Source: Ralstonia sp. 25mfcol4.1 (GTDB lineage: Bacteria > Pseudomonadota > Gammaproteobacteria > Burkholderiales > Burkholderiaceae). Taken from it: 64,000 nt of DNA. The first letter of the stretch is position 1. Every line of letters starts with the position of its first letter. The position numbers and the translations under genes are program-made. The notes under the pieces were generated by a model that did not search any database, was not told the origin of the DNA, and worked only from the letters and a program-made list of their open reading frames with translations. This document shows, one piece after another, positions 63,112 through 64,000 of this stretch. The stretch lies in contig NZ_FNJO01000002.1 in NCBI RefSeq assembly GCF_900104095.1, forward strand, positions 372,001 through 436,000, read 5' to 3'.

Positions 63112-64000
63112 ATGTCCCACCCACAACAAGGTCAGCCTATTCCCCCCACCCCGCCGCGCGGCCCGGTCCCTTCGCGCCGCCGCACCTGGATTGCCGTCGC
63201 GGTCATTGTCGTGCTGGCTGGCGCCGGCTGGTACTGGCACAGCCACCGCAAGGCGGCGCAGGATGCAGCGGCCGCCGCTCCCGGCGCCGCCAGCGGGGCG
63301 CCGGGCATGGGGGCCGGCCGACGCGGGCCGGGCGGGCCCGGCGGCCAGGGCGGGCCGAACGCCATGCCGCGCTCGCCCGTGGTGGTCAATACGGTCAGCA
63401 AGCGCAACATGGATGTGGTGCTCAACGGCCTGGGCAACGTGACGCCGGTGGCCAATGTCACCGTGCGTGCGCAGGTTTCGGGCCCGCTGCTGAAGGTGCT
63501 GTTCAAGGAAGGCCAGATGGTCAAGGCCGGCGACGTGCTGGCCGAGATCGATCCGCGCCCGTTCCAGGCCGCGGTGGACCAGGCCGTGGGCCAGCTGGCC
63601 CGTGACCAGGCGCTGCTGCAGAACGCCCGGCTGGACCAGCAACGCTACAGGACGCTGCTCGCGCAGGATTCGATCTCGAAGCAGCAGGTGGACACGCAGG
63701 ACGCGCTGGTGCGCCAGTACGAAGGCGTGGTCAAGACCGACCAGGGCAACGTCGACAACGCGCGGCTGAACCTGGGCTACACGCGCATCGTGGCGCCCAC
63801 CTCGGGCCGCATCGGCCTGCGCCAGGTGGATCCGGGCAACATCGTCAGCACCGGCGACACCAATGGCATCGCCCTGATCACGCAAATCCAGCCGATCACC
63901 GTGCTGTATACGATCCCGGAGGACAACCTGCCCGCCGTGCTCAGGAAGCTGAACGCCGGCGAGAAGCTCCAGGTGCAGGCGTGGGACCGCCAGATGCGCA
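63112..64000 (+). CDS. mdtA: RND efflux periplasmic adaptor, MdtA-like (C-terminus cut by window edge)
   Basis: The frame is open from the ATG at 63112 to the right edge, giving 296 residues. A membrane anchor (residues 24-41) is followed by a Gly/Ala/Pro-rich stretch (about 50-85). The membrane-fusion-protein core has VVLNGLGNVTPVANVTVRAQ, then VSGPLLKVLFKEGQMVKAGD (lipoyl half-motif). A coiled-coil hairpin (RDQALLQNARLDQQRYRTLL and further) leads to the second lipoyl half YTRIVAPTSGRIGLRQVDPG. It links an RND pump to an outer-membrane channel; the pump genes are expected to the right. Adjacent OmpR-type regulation is possible. Confidence 0.92.
   Translation, partial: MSHPQQGQPIPPTPPRGPVPSRRRTWIAVAVIVVLAGAGWYWHSHRKAAQDAAAAAPGAASGAPGMGAGRRGPGGPGGQGGPNAMPRSPVVVNTVSKRNMDVVLNGLGNVTPVANVTVRAQVSGPLLKVLFKEGQMVKAGDVLAEIDPRPFQAAVDQAVGQLARDQALLQNARLDQQRYRTLLAQDSISKQQVDTQDALVRQYEGVVKTDQGNVDNARLNLGYTRIVAPTSGRIGLRQVDPGNIVSTGDTNGIALITQIQPITVLYTIPEDNLPAVLRKLNAGEKLQVQAWDRQMR

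Overview
The window looks like a chromosomal segment of a Cupriavidus/Ralstonia-type betaproteobacterium (Burkholderiaceae). It is uniformly GC-rich. It carries an NAD-linked soluble formate dehydrogenase operon in the order fdsG-B-A-C-D with a divergent fdsR, the block exbB-exbD-lpxK-ycaR-kdsB-adk, an AcoD-type aldehyde dehydrogenase, 3-hydroxybutyrate catabolism, a Bug/TctC binding protein and an OmpR/EnvZ-type pair. I saw no rRNA, tRNA, CRISPR array, insertion sequence or phage gene. Species assignment is inference from gene content.

Layout. 1-9 kb: ModE (cut by the left edge), a small RRM-like protein, then a divergent fermentation/PHA-like module (DUF3141-fabI leftward, pta-ackA rightward), a tyrosine phosphatase, a stand-alone GT51 glycosyltransferase and an MgtC-family protein. 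9-16.5 kb: the fds operon and fdsR, with an inverted repeat lying inside the predicted fds promoter. 16.5-20.6 kb: a lipoprotein HExxH peptidase, PPK2 and a ZntB-like transporter. 20.6-28.5 kb: two sigma-54 circuits, an AcoD-like aldehyde dehydrogenase with an AcoR-like activator, and a GntP transporter plus 3-hydroxybutyrate dehydrogenase with a PAS-type activator. 28.5-30.1 kb: a membrane diguanylate cyclase.

30.1-37.3 kb holds the most interesting part. Four leftward transcription units (a FixJ-type response regulator; AhpD-like/cupin/NDH-2; NmrA-like/Ohr; a small ORF plus a GlxA/AraC-family regulator) are each preceded by the same asymmetric 24-bp site, GTTTCC-N6-GCACCAATCG on the + strand (first box GTTGCC in one copy). 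Each site lies 44 or 45 bp from a TAnnnT -10 hexamer. A short histidine kinase without a sensor domain flanks the island. I read this as a local regulon for electrophile or peroxide stress, probably autoregulated by the AraC-family protein.

37-64 kb is mainly core genome: a LysR/EamA pair, sodB and xseA; a 1-kb non-coding stretch with DnaA boxes and three diverged copies of a 52-bp element; exbBD-lpxK-ycaR-kdsB-adk; an SDR behind a perfect 16-bp palindrome; an XRE regulator, a methyltransferase, and a LysR with a bile-acid-type symporter; amiC-tsaE facing queG across 16 bp; a 102-bp heptamer/octamer tandem repeat; an AEC transporter, a chalcone-isomerase-like protein and a Bug protein; ogt-xerD, ybaK and plsY; an EnvZ/OmpR pair; and an RND adaptor cut by the right edge.

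Coding coordinates were set by choosing start codons from ribosome-binding sites and family alignments known to me. No database search was possible.
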